Assembly: GCA_029255685.2 (NCBI GenBank)
Contig: CM055318.2
Location: forward strand, 18,667,001 to 18,731,000
Origin: Silene conica
Lineage: Eukaryota; Streptophyta; Magnoliopsida; Caryophyllales; Caryophyllaceae
DNA: 64,000 nt
Direction of reading: 5' to 3'
Part shown: positions 33,970-45,369 of the stretch, one piece after another
How the letters are laid out: each line of letters opens with the position of its first letter
Position numbering within the stretch: the first letter of the stretch is position 1
The notes under the pieces: generated by a model
Database searches by the model: none
Seen by the model: only the letters and a program-made list of their open reading frames with translations
What the model was told of the DNA's origin: nothing
Translations under genes and position numbers: made by a program

Positions 33970-35670
33970 TAGTAACTGAAAGGGGTGAGCAAAAAATTCC
34001 GATACGATTTTATATGATATGATACGGTATACGGTTTGAAATATACGAATTTCCATATATACGATACGGAAATCCGTATATACAATACGGAAATCCGTAT
34101 ATACGATACGGTTTTCACAAAACCGTACCGTATCCGGGTCGGGCAAAAACGAAACCGTATATACGGTTTTCGACACGGTTTGAAATTTTTGTGTAAAGAA
34201 TTAATGAAACGCAAAGTTCAGCTTTCAACTTCCACTCTTAATGTTTTTTGGGTTTTTTCCATTGATGCCCCTGTGGTTTTCACTTTTCCCACTTGTACCC
34301 CTGCATATAACACTTTACTACCCGTACTCCTAAGCTTAATTAGTTAAACTATCAGTAGCCAAACATGTTTATGCCGTCTGTTTTAGACGTTAAGTGCCAT
34401 GTTGGCACTCTATTTGCCAAATAAGCACCTGACTTGGCAAAGGGTTTTTCCCATTGATGGCCATATGATTTTCACTTTTCCCGTTTGCACCCCTGCGTAA
34501 AAATATATAAAAAAAAAAGGAGTGAACAAATTGTTGGAATTGAAATTACATGAGTCGGATATTCGATTTAAAATTCAAATTTTCCGATGTTTAATCCAAG
34601 GTATTACAAATATATCTCATTGTTGATATCCGAAGATTTATCGAGACAATGAATTGTTAAGTTTACTTAAATATTTAAAGTGTCAAAAATATTGTGATTA
34701 AAAAATTAAAAATTTACCCGACCTCAAATAACCTGTAAAAGATTATATATACAAATTTTATCGAAACCTGAAAAACATTGGAAAAATATATGATGGATCA
34801 AAAGAAAGGGGGACTGAGAATCTAAAATTTAGTTGATGCTTTAATGATGAAATAGGTAAGCGACGTCGCAGGGTCGATTTGAGCATTAACAGAGGTAATA
34901 ACACTCGTCTTGTTTCGTCTTGTTTGTCGTCTTGGTTCACTTAATATAAAATAAGTTGTGAATATTAAATAATAATTTTTTTTGAATAAAATAAAGTTAA
35001 TATATAATGGTATTATCTCATGCGACATAAAAAGAGATATAATAAACGATATATTACAATTTTTTATTAATTTAAAAGAGATATAATAAGCAATGCGGTT
35101 TTAAAGATATCGGGCTCAACATCGAAACAAAAAATGCAAATAATGTAGGGATACAAGTGGGAAAAGTAAAATCACGGGGGCATCAATGGGAAAAACTCTT
35201 TGCCAAGTCAGGTGCTTATTTGGCAAATAGACTGCCGACATGACACTTAACGTCTAAAACAGACGACAAAAGCATGTTTGGTTACTGATGGGTTTAACTA
35301 ATTAAGTTTAGGGGTACGACTAGTAAAGTGCTATACGCAGGGGTACAAGAAGTGGGAAAAGTGAAAACCACAAGGGTATCGATGGGAAAAATTCATGTTT
35401 TTTTATTACTTATTTTACTAACTTATCTTAATAAATAAAAAATTAGTCTTTCATTAAATATAGACATGTTACCTGTAATTATTAGCACTTGAATAACTAC
35501 AATATTTAATTGGACATTTCTCACCAAATCGTATCCGTATATACGGATTCCGTATATACGGTTAAACCGTATCGGATCCGTATAGTGAATTTTGCGATTT
35601 TTAAAACCGTATACCCCATACGATTTTCAAGTGTATACGGTTTTACTCACCCATAGACCATAGTAACTGA
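33970..35670. mobile_element. DNA transposon with CCGTATATACGG palindromes, carrying a nested MULE
   Basis: A 10-bp direct repeat TAGTAACTGA (33970-33979, 35661-35670) flanks the segment. The left side reads GGGGTGAGCAAAA and the right side reads, inward, ATGGGTGAGTAAAA. Both are followed by tracts of GATACGGAAATCCGTATATA and related words, inverted between sides. Ends of the GGGTGAGCAAAA kind occur in hAT-like elements, but the exact duplication length (8-10) and ends are unclear. No transposase frame. Confidence 0.6.
34241..35403. mobile_element. Non-autonomous MULE with ~270-bp inverted ends
   Basis: The 9-bp duplication ATGTTTTTT (34241-34249, 35395-35403) flanks an 1145-bp element. The left end starts GGGTTTTTTCCATTGATGCC; the right end, read inward, starts GAATTTTTCCCATCGATACC. 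Both continue through GTGGTTTTCACTTTTCCCAC, AAACATG, GACGTTAAGTG and GCACCTGACTTGGCAAAG. An inner repeat of the same ATTGATG...TTTTCACTTTTCCC word lies inside each arm. The middle has no gene. Confidence 0.78.
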
Positions 35671-37615
35671 TGCATTTTATTACGACAGATTTTTTATCCG
35701 TTATCTAGCCACAACCGTAAGCCATTAAGTAATACTCCTATTGATTTAATGTGATAGGAAACTAGAAGCACTCTATTTTTTTTCCACAGTTGTAAATTTT
35801 TTTTTTATTTTCTTTTGTTTTTGACGGTTATAAAGAAATATTTTTACCTAATACCTACCCGACTCTCCGAGTCGAACTTATTTATTACAATAGACGGAAA
35901 AGAAATTAAACTAAAGATAGCGCTGATGATAGTCTCTTGGGGGGACGATATGAGTTTTCCAACTGAGCGAAAACTTCTTTTCTCTTCTTTATCAGTTGAG
36001 CTTCCGAGGAGTACTTGCAAGTTGCAACAAGACACACTTACGCCACAAGGACGTAGAAATTTACGGGAAGAATATCGACTTGTAGAGAGAGTAGATAAAT
36101 TGTGTCTCAGAGATTCATCCCCTTGGCTATGATTGTCCTTGTAGGCTAAATTTGCTTATTCTTCCTCACATGGCAATAAGGAGAGAACCTGCAAGCATAC
36201 ATGTAATAGAGACACGTGGTAGTTTACCAAACAAAGAAGTCTTGCTCTTTCTAGGACTGGCAAAAAAACAAAAAGGCTGATTAGCAAAAAGATCAGAGCG
36301 GGTCAGAGGGCATATAGATATGGCAGTTGTATCGTGCTTCAAACCAAAAGGCTCAATAACCGAAGGACTCTCTTGGGGGGTCTTGAGTATTAGGAGGAGA
36401 GAAATTGTCTCCAAAGGAGGAAGAGCTCGAGCTTATACCACTAACGAAGGACTTCCTTGGATCACAACCATTAACCATAGTGACGGCTTCAGAGGAAGAA
36501 GACATAACTTCCTTTTTCACCCCCATCTTACGTTTCCTAGGTTTAGAAAGTCTCATTTTCTTCTTCTTTCCCTTCTTACAAAAACCTCTTGTATTTCCGT
36601 CCTCCTTAATTGACCCAATATGACAAATCCGAATTGTCATAGTAGACAGATTTTTGTGGTGATAATACATCACCTTATAACCTTGACAAAACTTTTGATA
36701 ATCTTTTCCAGAGATCCTTAATCGGGAATGTACTCCCCCCTTTTTTGAAATATCAAGAGAAGACTTGTAAGGACCATTCTTTTCCAACCCAAACGTCTGG
36801 TTAATGCTACAAGTACTCTCAACTCAGCCATCTCCAAAATCTCATTCACATTTTCCTTAACACTCAAATCTTTATGACTTCCGTCGCTTTCATGATCATA
36901 CTCTCACAATCATTTATACTACTTTCAAGAGCATGCACAATATCCGAAGTATGCATCTGCTTCTTACTGTTCACTTCCATTTCATCAGCCGAAGTGACCT
37001 CCATTATTATTTTACCATTAGCCTTTATGAGGAGATAATTTTTGACCACCTCTAATTCCCTTATAACGTCCTTATTTCTAGGTTCGACCCCAAAACATCG
37101 ACCAGATCCATTTTTGCTTCTAAAAACTTGTTCAACTTCATATATGTAATTGCCCTACGAAAAAGCGCCTATACATTTCGTGGAAATGTTTCCAAGATCA
37201 TGGTACATAGATCCAAAACTGCTCTAAATTCCTCAAGTTTCAGAGTACAGGCCACCAGATTAGAATTTCGGGAAATTACAAAGTCTGATAACGATGAACA
37301 TCTTCACTTCCAATACTCGTCAAGCTCAGACCAAAAAGTTTACAAGTCTCATTGTAACACAAGGCCGCGTTATCAAAGTAATTTTGTCGAAAAAGACCGT
37401 TTCTTTTGTCTTTAAACGCCTTCATCTCAGACAAAAAAAAGTATGATAGAGTCAATCATCACTTCCCCTTTATTTTATAGTTAAAAAAAATTCCATACAA
37501 AAATTATTTCAAGAGAGGAAAACTATAATTCGTGAACAAGTGTATGACAAGTAAAACATGCTCGCCTTATAGTAATCTAAACTATTTAGGGAAACGCGAG
37601 AAAAAGATCAAGCAA
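35671..37615. other. Unassigned sequence upstream of the tRNA gene
   Basis: Minus-strand frames at 36353-36787 (144 codons, Lys/Arg-rich with a Ser run) and 36864-37049 could be remains of one broken coding region, for example the gag-like ORF1 of a LINE, but no zinc knuckle or other motif confirms this. A 105-codon plus frame at 35815-36132 is also featureless. Nothing is called. Confidence 0.35.
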
Positions 37616-37688
37616 GCCCGTCTAGCTCAGTTGGTAGAGCGCAAGGCTCTTAACCTTGTGGTCGTGGGTTCGAGCCCCACGGTGGGCG
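37616..37688 (+). tRNA. tRNA-Lys (anticodon CUU)
   Basis: 73 nt that fold as a full cloverleaf: acceptor GCCCGTC/GGTGGGC with two G-U pairs, D arm with AGCTCAGTTGGTAGAGC, anticodon arm GGCTCTTAACC with anticodon CTT, variable loop GTGGTC, T arm CGTGGGTTCGAGCCCCACG, and discriminator G. A- and B-box sequences are canonical and there is no intron. A TTTTTT terminator lies at 37693-37698. It matches plant nuclear tRNA-Lys(CUU) and looks functional. Confidence 0.97.
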
Positions 37689-37692
37689 TTTA

Positions 37693-37698
37693 TTTTTT
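37693..37698 (+). terminator. RNA polymerase III T-run after tRNA-Lys
   Basis: Six T residues five bases after the mature 3' end. Confidence 0.7.
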
Positions 37699-38059
37699 AA
37701 CTGAAATTATTCGTCTCAAATATTATTTTGGACCGATGATGCAGGCTTTAATGAGTAACGGGCTAAGCCACTGCCTTTTCTTTTCATTTTTGTGGGATGG
37801 AAGAGTACACAACGGTCTCTGTATGCACACTTGCGAGCTGCGGCTTTACGGTAATGAAAAAAATGCTTAGTTAGGGTAATAGTGACATGGTAAGAAATAA
37901 GAATATTGTTTTATTGGTACCAAAGAATTTAATATCTATTAATTTATAAAGTAGTGATTATTTTTTGTATGGATTCTGCTTGGAAAGTAGAGTCATCTAC
38001 CTAAAATTTTAGATTTGTTATACCACATCCGTCAATAGTTTGCATCGGTAAAAGAATTT

Positions 38060-38799
38060 GTGTTTTTTTTTGTCGCAGATGGATACATATAGCTACTGCC
38101 TAATAGCAGACTTAGCCATATTATGTGCTCGATAGTTTTTATTTCTACGTAAAAACCTAATACTAAGACAGTGAAAATAGGAGAACAACTCCTTTACGTT
38201 CCTAATAATATTTAAAACTAGATGTGACGGCTGTTACAAATCCATAATTTGTAGTATAATAGTAAGACAGTCTGACCCGATGGAAAGATGATAAAAGTTG
38301 TTTTGAATTGCCCATTTCAAACCTTTCAAGATGGCAAGTGCCTCACCTTGTTCACTGCTCTCCGCAGTGATTCGTTGGTTATAACAGATTCCACTAAAAG
38401 TAGGCATGTCAGCGTGGTTGTTGTGTGAAGAAGTAAAGCCTAAACCTGCAAGATAGCTAACATACCAGGCAGCATCTACCGTGATCCAGATTGGTGTGCA
38501 GTTCTCCTGCTGTCCTACCAGCATTTGTGGGATTTTCATTTTAATCTGTACAATCTCTCCTAGACTATCAAGTGTATCGTTTATAATCTGGCCATTATTT
38601 GAAGATTTGATTGACAGTCCGTTGAGTCCCTTCTTAACCTCACTCCAGTAGATTGGAATAATATTATGCTGATTTGCATCTATTCCCCGGAAAACCTTAT
38701 TATTACGTGTAATCCAAATAGACGCCAGAATTGCCATGAAATGCATGATTAAATGATCTTTGTTCTCTAACTTATTGAAGTAAAGAAACCAATTTTCAA
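38060..38799 (-). mobile_element. LINE 3' part: RNase H-like end of ORF2
   Basis: The minus-strand frame closes at 38234. It encodes the C-terminal RNase H-like domain of plant L1 ORF2: WITVDAAW with the first acidic residue, SSEQGEALAILKGLKWA with the Glu, and SIGSDCLTII with the next Asp. Before it comes ASIWITRNNKVFRG. About 170 bp of 3' UTR lead to a T9 run (38063-38072) that may be the poly(A) tail. The 5' continuation is at 59882: removing the intervening insertion joins ...NKWIEN and WFLYFNKLENKDH in one frame. Confidence 0.85.
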
Positions 38800-39741
38800 T
38801 GTAACATCCCGCATTTTCGTCAATTATATTTTAAAGGTTTTAATTATTTTACGAGACAAAATAATATTTTAATATTTAATGTTAAGTTATTTTAAAATAA
38901 TTAGTATGATCCGTCTTAAGAACCTTAAGTCCTTAAGACGAATACAAACTTGGTAAAGTTAAGTTCCCAACTTAAAAACCCGTTCAAGTATCCTAACCCG
39001 TTTCATTTTAAACGGAAAGGATAATTCCTTAAACCCTTAAAAACTCATATGTCGACATTTTCATCTCCTTCAAAACACTTACACTGTAAACACATTTCAC
39101 ACAAAAACTTCCATTAATATCACCTTCTTTTGCTCATTTCTTCATCATCCGTCTACCGAATTAAGGTAATAAGTACATTTTCGGAATCTCATCGAATTTG
39201 CAAGCCATCCGTCACTTCCGTTTTTCATTTCGTTCCACTTCAAAAATGGGCTGTTTTGGAGTAATCCGTGTATAACTTATTTTAATCGCTTTTCGTGTTG
39301 TAGGAGGAGGCTTAGAAGATCACAAGGAGGTTAGTGACGAGATTGAAGAGGAGCTAGGAGCTTAATCGCTTAAGAGGTGACTATTATGAGTAACTCGACC
39401 TTTTTGTCTAAATTAACACATTATGTGATTTTGATGTGTTTTGATGAAAGCTAGTATGATTATTGTGTTCTTAATGTTCTTCTTATGTTATACAAACTGA
39501 TTTTGTGAAGATTTAATGATGAATTTGATGAGGAAATGAGATTTAGGAGTATACATGTTAAGACCGGTTAATTTGGGATTTATCTTGTTAACTCTCGAAA
39601 TGATTGTTTGTATACATGTTCATATGTTTATTTGATGTGGTTTACATGCTGGAAGTATGAAATCATTGCTTAGAAACATGTTTAAGTCGGATTTGTAAAG
39701 TATTGAAGGGATTGGAATTGGCGAAGTTGACGAATTTTACG

Positions 39742-40045
39742 AGCAGAGGCTCTGAGCCGGCAGGCTGACCGGCAGCCGGTCGGCCGGCTCAGAGTCCTCT
39801 TTGTGTTATGTCGATTTTTGAAGAATTTTTAGAAATGGGTCCCCAGCCGGTGGACCGGCAGCCGGCCGGCTGGGAGTCCATTATGAGTTAATTTGTGTTA
39901 ATGTGAAGAGGGAAGAAAGGATCCCCAGCCGGTGGACCGGCAGCCGACCGGCCGGCCGGCTGGGAGTACCTTCTACTTTTTTTTGTTGTTGTCGGCTTGA
40001 GAGATGGACTCTCAGCCGGTTGACCGGCCGCCTGTGGCCAACCGG
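39742..40045 (+). repeat. Four GC-rich hairpins in the gypsy 5' LTR
   Basis: Four units about 80-90 bp apart. Outer stems: CTCTGAGCCGG/CCGGCTCAGAG, CCCAGCCGG/CCGGCTGGG (twice) and CTCTCAGCCGG/CCGGCTGAGAG. Inner parts share GACCGGCAGCCGG or variants. Stem bases differ between units but keep pairing. Confidence 0.85.
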
Positions 40046-40076
40046 CTGAGAGCCCCTGTTCGTGTTATTTGTTTTA

Positions 40077-40855
40077 GAGTTTTTTGTCATATAACACCTA
40101 ACATTTACACTGTTTGTAGAAATAGTACCTAAAGTTATTTTTTTTGCCCAACAACACCTAACATTTTCTGTTTTTTGTCTAATAACACCAAAATCAGTTT
40201 TCCGTCAAAAAAAGTCAAAATTCCGTCTTGACTAACGGTAAATTTGATTTGACGCTTCTTTCTTTTCCCTTGATGCATTTCATTACCCTCTCCATCATCA
40301 TTTTCTAAACCGAATTTTACCTTTTGCTAATTTCCCTTCAATTAAACTTAATTTTCCTCCAATTAAATACTTATGTAACCTTCCCTTAGTTATTTAATTC
40401 CTCAATTTTCAAATTAAAACCCCAAATTGGGCTTACTTTGTCCGGTTTTCTCTTTTTCCCTTACCATCCTTTCAACCCAATGTCTTATTCAAGCTCATCC
40501 AGAGACGGGTTTGCGTGGGTGTTGCTTTTTCAAGTGGATTGATGAAGACATGAGTTATTGACAAAAAAAGTGTTATAAATGACTTGTTGAATGAAAATAA
40601 ATCACTTGAGAATAAGATTCATTGTCAATTACTTTTACAATGCACCAGTTCGTGGAAAATAAAGAATGAAGAAATAAGGGCATATCAATTTCACCGTTAG
40701 TCAAGACGAATCTCGACTTTTTTTGACGGAAAACTGATTTTGGTGTTATTAGACAAAATACAGAAAATGTTAGGTGTTGTTGGGCAAAAAAAAAAAACTT
40801 TAGGTACTATTTTTACAGACAGTGTAAATGTTAGGTGTTATCTGACAAAAAACTC
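40077..40855. mobile_element. MULE-type MITE in the gypsy 5' LTR
   Basis: The 9-bp duplication TTTGTTTTA (40068-40076, 40856-40864) flanks a 779-bp element. Its inverted ends, about 165 bp and nearly identical, start GAGTTTTTTGTCA and include ATAACACCTAACATTTACAC and TAACACCAAAATCAGTTTTC. It is absent from the 3' LTR copy, which reads TTATTTGTTTTATAAC uninterrupted, so it inserted after the retrotransposon. Confidence 0.92.
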
Positions 40856-41121
40856 TTTGTTTTATAACTTTGGATTTTTAAGTCGGAATGCATTGATTCT
40901 CTTTCCGTATGCTTTGTATGCATGTTGGAGTCCCCGGAGTTCGGGCGGCACTATATTGGGTTCGGGAATGGAGTGAGGATAGAGACCCCCCGGTCGGGCA
41001 ACCGAAAGGGAAACCGGCTCTCCCTCAACTTAGTTCCCGGGGTCAATTAAGTGTCGATTGAATATATTTCAAAGAATTGATTGTGGTTTAATGAGTAGCC
41101 TCCTTTGGAGATTTGGTTGTA

Positions 41122-41462
41122 GAACCACTTCGTGGGTGGTTCATTGTGTTTGTTCCGGACGAACCCCTCCGTGGGTGGTTCTGTCTCCTTCATGCGAACC
41201 CCTCCGTGGGTGGTTCTGCTTTCTTCGGACGAACCCCTCCGTGGGTGGTTCTGTCTTCTCCGTGCGAACCCCTCCGTGGGTGGTTCTGCTTCCTCCGTGT
41301 CGAACCCCTCCGTGGGTGGTTCTGATTCCTTCGTGCGAACCCCTACGTGGGTGGTTCTGCCTTCCTGACGAACCCCTCCGTGGGTGGTTCTGTCTTTCGT
41401 CGTGTTGAACCCCTCCGTGGGTGGTTCAGTGTTCTGTGGTCGAACCCCTCCCTCGGTGGTTC
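41122..41462 (+). repeat. Ten-copy GAACCCC...GGTTC tandem array in the gypsy 5' LTR
   Basis: Ten units of GAACCCCTCCGTGGGTGG+TTC with 33-38-bp spacing and variable spacers. Each unit can fold on itself (GAACC pairs GGTTC). Reading frames across it (Pro-Pro-Trp-Val-Val repeats) are a by-product of the repeat. Confidence 0.9.
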
Positions 41463-42328
41463 GCGTGTTTGTATTGACTGGTATATACTTGCATGAGTAG
41501 GGGTACGGTGTTATATACTTGCTGAATGATGGTATCTAGGTTGTGCGTTAAGTTGTCGCCTCTGAACCTTTATACTTGTGAATATGATTTTGGTATTTAG
41601 GTTATGTCTTAAGTTGACCGCTGAACCTTATACTTGCTGTATTTATCTACTTGCCTAGTGTTGGTACAGTGTCAGATATAGATGTTGATATTGATGAGTT
41701 GAGTTCCTTGTTTTAAGTATTGTTCATCCAAGGCATTGGATGACTCTTCAATTGGTTTCGTAAATGGTTTGGATTGAAAGACCCCCCGGCCGGGTAACCG
41801 GAAGGGAAACCGGCTCTCCTTCCAAATATTTTCCGAAGTTGGTTGAGAGCCTTTGCATGGTATTTGTATGATGATAGGAATTTGAGATATCGATAAATGC
41901 TTCACATGATTGTTTATGTTGGAGTATAATACTTGTTTATATGTTTGGTGTTGTATGACATTAGGTGGCTATGAGAGCTCTAGTCACTCCCCACTGACTG
42001 TGGCGCACATGTTGTGTGTGTGTGTAGGTACATGAGGCTGTTTGCAGGGGGTTACGTTGAGGCTAGCGAGCGATGATCCTTCATCGACGATTTTACCCAT
42101 TCGTTAGCTAGACCTAGTTTTATGATTTCCGTATTTTGGTGCCTGTAGGGATATGCTATCCCGGGCTGCTTTTGTATAGTACTTATATACTTATTTATAT
42201 TTTATCTTTCGCATGTTTAGATTTCTAAAGCACCTCGCATGTTTAGTTTGTCAAAAAGTTTTAATTCCGCTGCATTTTTAGTACTTTGGTGTGTTTTAAA
42301 TTTCCACTTTCGCGAAGGGTTTTACAGT

Positions 42329-42340
42329 TGGTATCAGAGC
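42329..42340 (+). other. Primer-binding site of the gypsy element
   Basis: TGGTATCAGAGC, complementary to initiator tRNA-Met, two bases after the LTR end. Confidence 0.9.
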
Positions 42341-42491
42341 ATTATTGCTCCTGACGCACTCATGTAATCCCCAACCTTAACTTGACCATATAAACAAATA
42401 ATGAATGAGAGATTTGGGTAGACTTAAGGACAAGTGGTAGACTGTTTGTGGTTGCTAGTTGTTAAGGTAACACTGTTTTCTCTTTTGAAGG

Positions 42492-43580
42492 ATGGTGAGA
42501 CCCACAGCTGTTGAGAATACGATAATGCAATCACTTAAGCAAATCCTTGAGAACCAAAGGGTTCAGGCTGAACCTGTTCCTCCTCTCCCGCATGGCAATG
42601 AGGCTCACAGACCTGGTGGCTTTTCCTGGATCGCCTCCCAGATGTCCAAGAGTCACGCTAAGACTTATGGTGGCGAAGTTGACCCAGTTGCTTTATCAGA
42701 GTGGTTTCGCGACATGGAGAAGAGCTTTTCGATGTATTCGGTCGTCAGAGAGGATAGGGTGCGACTTGCCTCCCACTTTTTGACACTTGAAGCAGAACGT
42801 TGGTGGCTTCTTACTGGCCCTAGTTTCCTCGGTGATCCGTTGTTTGATTGGGACGCGTTCAAAGACAAGATTGAGACCCGCTTCTACCCTAAGGAGCTGC
42901 GTTCCCAGAGACTGAAGGAATTCATGGATCTCAAGCAAGGAGACCTGACAGTACAGGAGTTCACGGACAAGTATAATCAGTTGGCTCACTTTGCTTCTCG
43001 GTTCGTAAGGGATGAATCCGAGAGAGTCTACTTCTACAAAGGGAAGTTAAATGCCCGCATCGAGAGTATGATTCGCAGAGATTCTACTTCTTTCGTAGAG
43101 GTGTATGATGATGCTATTTGGGCTGAGAATTCAATTAAGGCTATAGATGAGGAGACCCAAGCCCTCTCCCTACCTAGTTCTTCACCAGCTTGCCCTCAAG
43201 GCAAGAGGCCCTCTACTCCTTCACCATCTTCTCCCCGTGCTAACAAGATGCAATTGGTTCACTCTGGTGGACTTTCTACCCTAGCTGCTGCTCCCAGAGG
43301 CAAAGGACCCCAGAATATTGGACGTCGTCGAGTTCATCACTCGGGTACACGTCGCTTGGGCAGACCGCGATTGTGCTATCACTGTAGGAAGCCCGGACAC
43401 CTATCCGCTGAGTGCCCCGAGAAGAACACTGCTGACAACGCTACTGCCACTGTCCGGAGACTGAAGACCAAGAGTACTGTGTTCGTGATGAGCCGTGCCG
43501 CAGAAGAGATTCACCCTCAATTGATCACCGTTACGTCTTCACCATTGACTTCTTCCTTATATCTTCTTCTAAGACCCTAA
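42492..43580 (+). CDS. Ty3/gypsy Gag (Tekay/Del-like)
   Basis: 362 residues. The capsid (retrotransposon gag) region spans about 55-210 with DPVALSEWFRDMEKSFSMY, ASHFLTLEAERWW, FYPKELRSQRLKEFMDLKQG and LTVQEFTDKYNQL. A Pro/Ser linker and a zinc knuckle CYHCRKPGHLSAEC (about 296-309) follow. The last part, VFVMSRAAEE, is where chromovirus polyproteins enter the protease (usually VFVM...A, then a LFDSGA site), but here the frame ends in unrelated residues. Gag is therefore retained and pol lost. The frame is clean, so Gag may still be made. Confidence 0.88.
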   Translation: MVRPTAVENTIMQSLKQILENQRVQAEPVPPLPHGNEAHRPGGFSWIASQMSKSHAKTYGGEVDPVALSEWFRDMEKSFSMYSVVREDRVRLASHFLTLEAERWWLLTGPSFLGDPLFDWDAFKDKIETRFYPKELRSQRLKEFMDLKQGDLTVQEFTDKYNQLAHFASRFVRDESERVYFYKGKLNARIESMIRRDSTSFVEVYDDAIWAENSIKAIDEETQALSLPSSSPACPQGKRPSTPSPSSPRANKMQLVHSGGLSTLAAAPRGKGPQNIGRRRVHHSGTRRLGRPRLCYHCRKPGHLSAECPEKNTADNATATVRRLKTKSTVFVMSRAAEEIHPQLITVTSSPLTSSLYLLLRP

Positions 43581-45369
43581 GGTCTTATCCTTGTTCTCAT
43601 GTACACATCTGTTCTTGAATTCACTTCCATCTTACCTTAGAACTACTTGTATGGCTTCCTAACTCAACCCCATTGCTGGAACTTATCCTTCCTTGGCTCG
43701 AGTGAGTAACTTACTTTATGGACTTAGGGGAATCCTTTAGGTTAACCGCAATTCGTGTTTTGGGATATATCGTTGTTAAGGGGAACCTATGAGGTATTGT
43801 GAGACGTGAATTGGTGATCCTAGTGTCCATATGTTACTAATTGAGAGAGTGGAAGTAGTTGAGGAAATGCTTAATTGAGTAGAGTTTTATACATGACTAA
43901 CGGTGGAACTTAGATGTGGTGACACTATTGAATCGTGAGTATTAGTAGATTTGGAAGTACGACTTGAGGATTTAAATAAGATACTTGGAGTCTTGGGTGA
44001 ATTTAGAAGAACATACTTTAGAGGGTGTTGATGCCAAATACTTGAATAAAGTGGGTTAGAGACGCTTAATCTTGAGGAAGTACTGGAATGTAGAGAGACC
44101 TATATATTTGAGGAACGAGAGCTTTTAGTGACAGAGTGAGAGTGTTGAGACCACTACAATTTGACATATGGAATTGACTGAGTGTTTGATCTTAAGTTAT
44201 TTAGTGAATCTCAGCATTTGCCTAGAGAAGTACTTGATGAATTGAATGATGCACCATTGATAGGTGGACAATTTGGAATAGCTTGTTTGGAAGTGGAAAC
44301 TAGTTGACTTAATAGTAATTGGGAAGTAAGATACAGCTGTCATTGAGGAATCTTAGAAATTTAATATCCAAACCTTGGGAATGATTTGAATTGGGATAAT
44401 GGTAACTTACTTATCTTGAGGAATCATAGTATGGAATGACACCGTGAGTGTATCATATTAAAGGACTTGCCTTTCAATGCTACTTGAGAATTTAGGAATC
44501 GTGACTTTTGTAAAGCCTTATTGTGAATGTTCATGTCATAGTGGTGAGTCTGAACTGGAGGATGTCAGCTTATCCCAAGAAATCGAGTTTAGAGGTTCAG
44601 GACCGCTTGTGAAAGGCTGTGTGAGAAGCAATGTAATTAAGTCTCATTTATGGTTAGAGCAATTTTGAGTTGTTTAAGGAAAAGATCTACCAAAAACAGT
44701 AATCAGAGTGCTTGATTTGGGAAGAGAGAGATGAGAACCTTGTGAGAATTTCGAGAAAACCCGAGCCTATGGAATCATTTGTTCCAAATCATAATCTCCC
44801 CCATGCACCGAATCTCTTTTGTGCACCTGAGAATTCGCTAAGCTACCTTCCTTTCGGTCAATTGCAACTTGTTGGATTTTAGAATTTTACTCTTTCCGAA
44901 GATTTTGAAATAAAGGTTTGTTTTCGAAAGGATTTTGGTTAAAGAAAATGGATAGTCTTTCAACTTTGACAGGTTTCAGTGATAATTTTACGAGAAAACC
45001 TGGTTTTAAAGAGTTACTTGACTTACAATTTGATTAATCTCAGCGTCGATTTGTCATTGGGACTCGTTATTGGAGACGTCTGATAACCTGAACTATGCTT
45101 ATCGACACTAGATCGATCTAAATTTTAATTTTAACTTTAATTTTTCTAATTTTTGGACTTGTCTCAGATTTGGAATGACGGGCTCTTGAATGTACAACGA
45201 GAACCCCAACGTCCATTGACGAAGACTTGTACCTTGGAAATTGTTTTCGAAATTTGTGAGAGAAACTTAAGTTTTTAATTATCAAGTTCAGTGAAAATTT
45301 TGATTTTAACCTTGTCCTTGTAACTGCTTTCAAGTTTCGAGGACGGAACTTTTTGAAAGATGGGGTGAT
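43581..45369 (+). other. Internal non-coding region of the gypsy element, with PPT
   Basis: No pol motif in any frame; there are many short words such as TTGAGGAA and GTGAGAG. It ends with the purine tract GAAAGATGGGGTGAT directly before the 3' LTR at 45370. It replaces the roughly 3-4 kb of pol expected in a full element. Confidence 0.7.

Larger units (their letters stand above)
38800..42326 (+). repeat. 5' LTR of the gag-only gypsy element
   Basis: 3527 bp including a 779-bp MITE and its 9-bp duplication. It contains a four-unit hairpin array and a ten-unit GAACCCC tandem array, detailed separately, and two CCCCCCGG(T/C)CGGG...AAACCGGCTCTCC segments (40986, 41782). It ends GGGTTTTACA next to the primer site. 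Confidence 0.9.

Noticed and set aside
36353..37049. Two Lys-rich minus-strand frames, possible LINE ORF1
   Set aside because: No zinc knuckle, RNA-binding or capsid motif could be identified; left as unassigned sequence.
41058..41408. Open frames with Pro-Pro-Trp-Val-Val repeats (also at 58610-58960)
   Set aside because: All three frames stay open because of the tandem repeat; the frames lie in LTRs and have no start context or homology.
41122..41462. Regularly spaced 21-bp repeats resembling a CRISPR array
   Set aside because: Spacers are short and similar to each other, the unit sits identically in both LTRs of a plant retrotransposon, and there are no cas genes.
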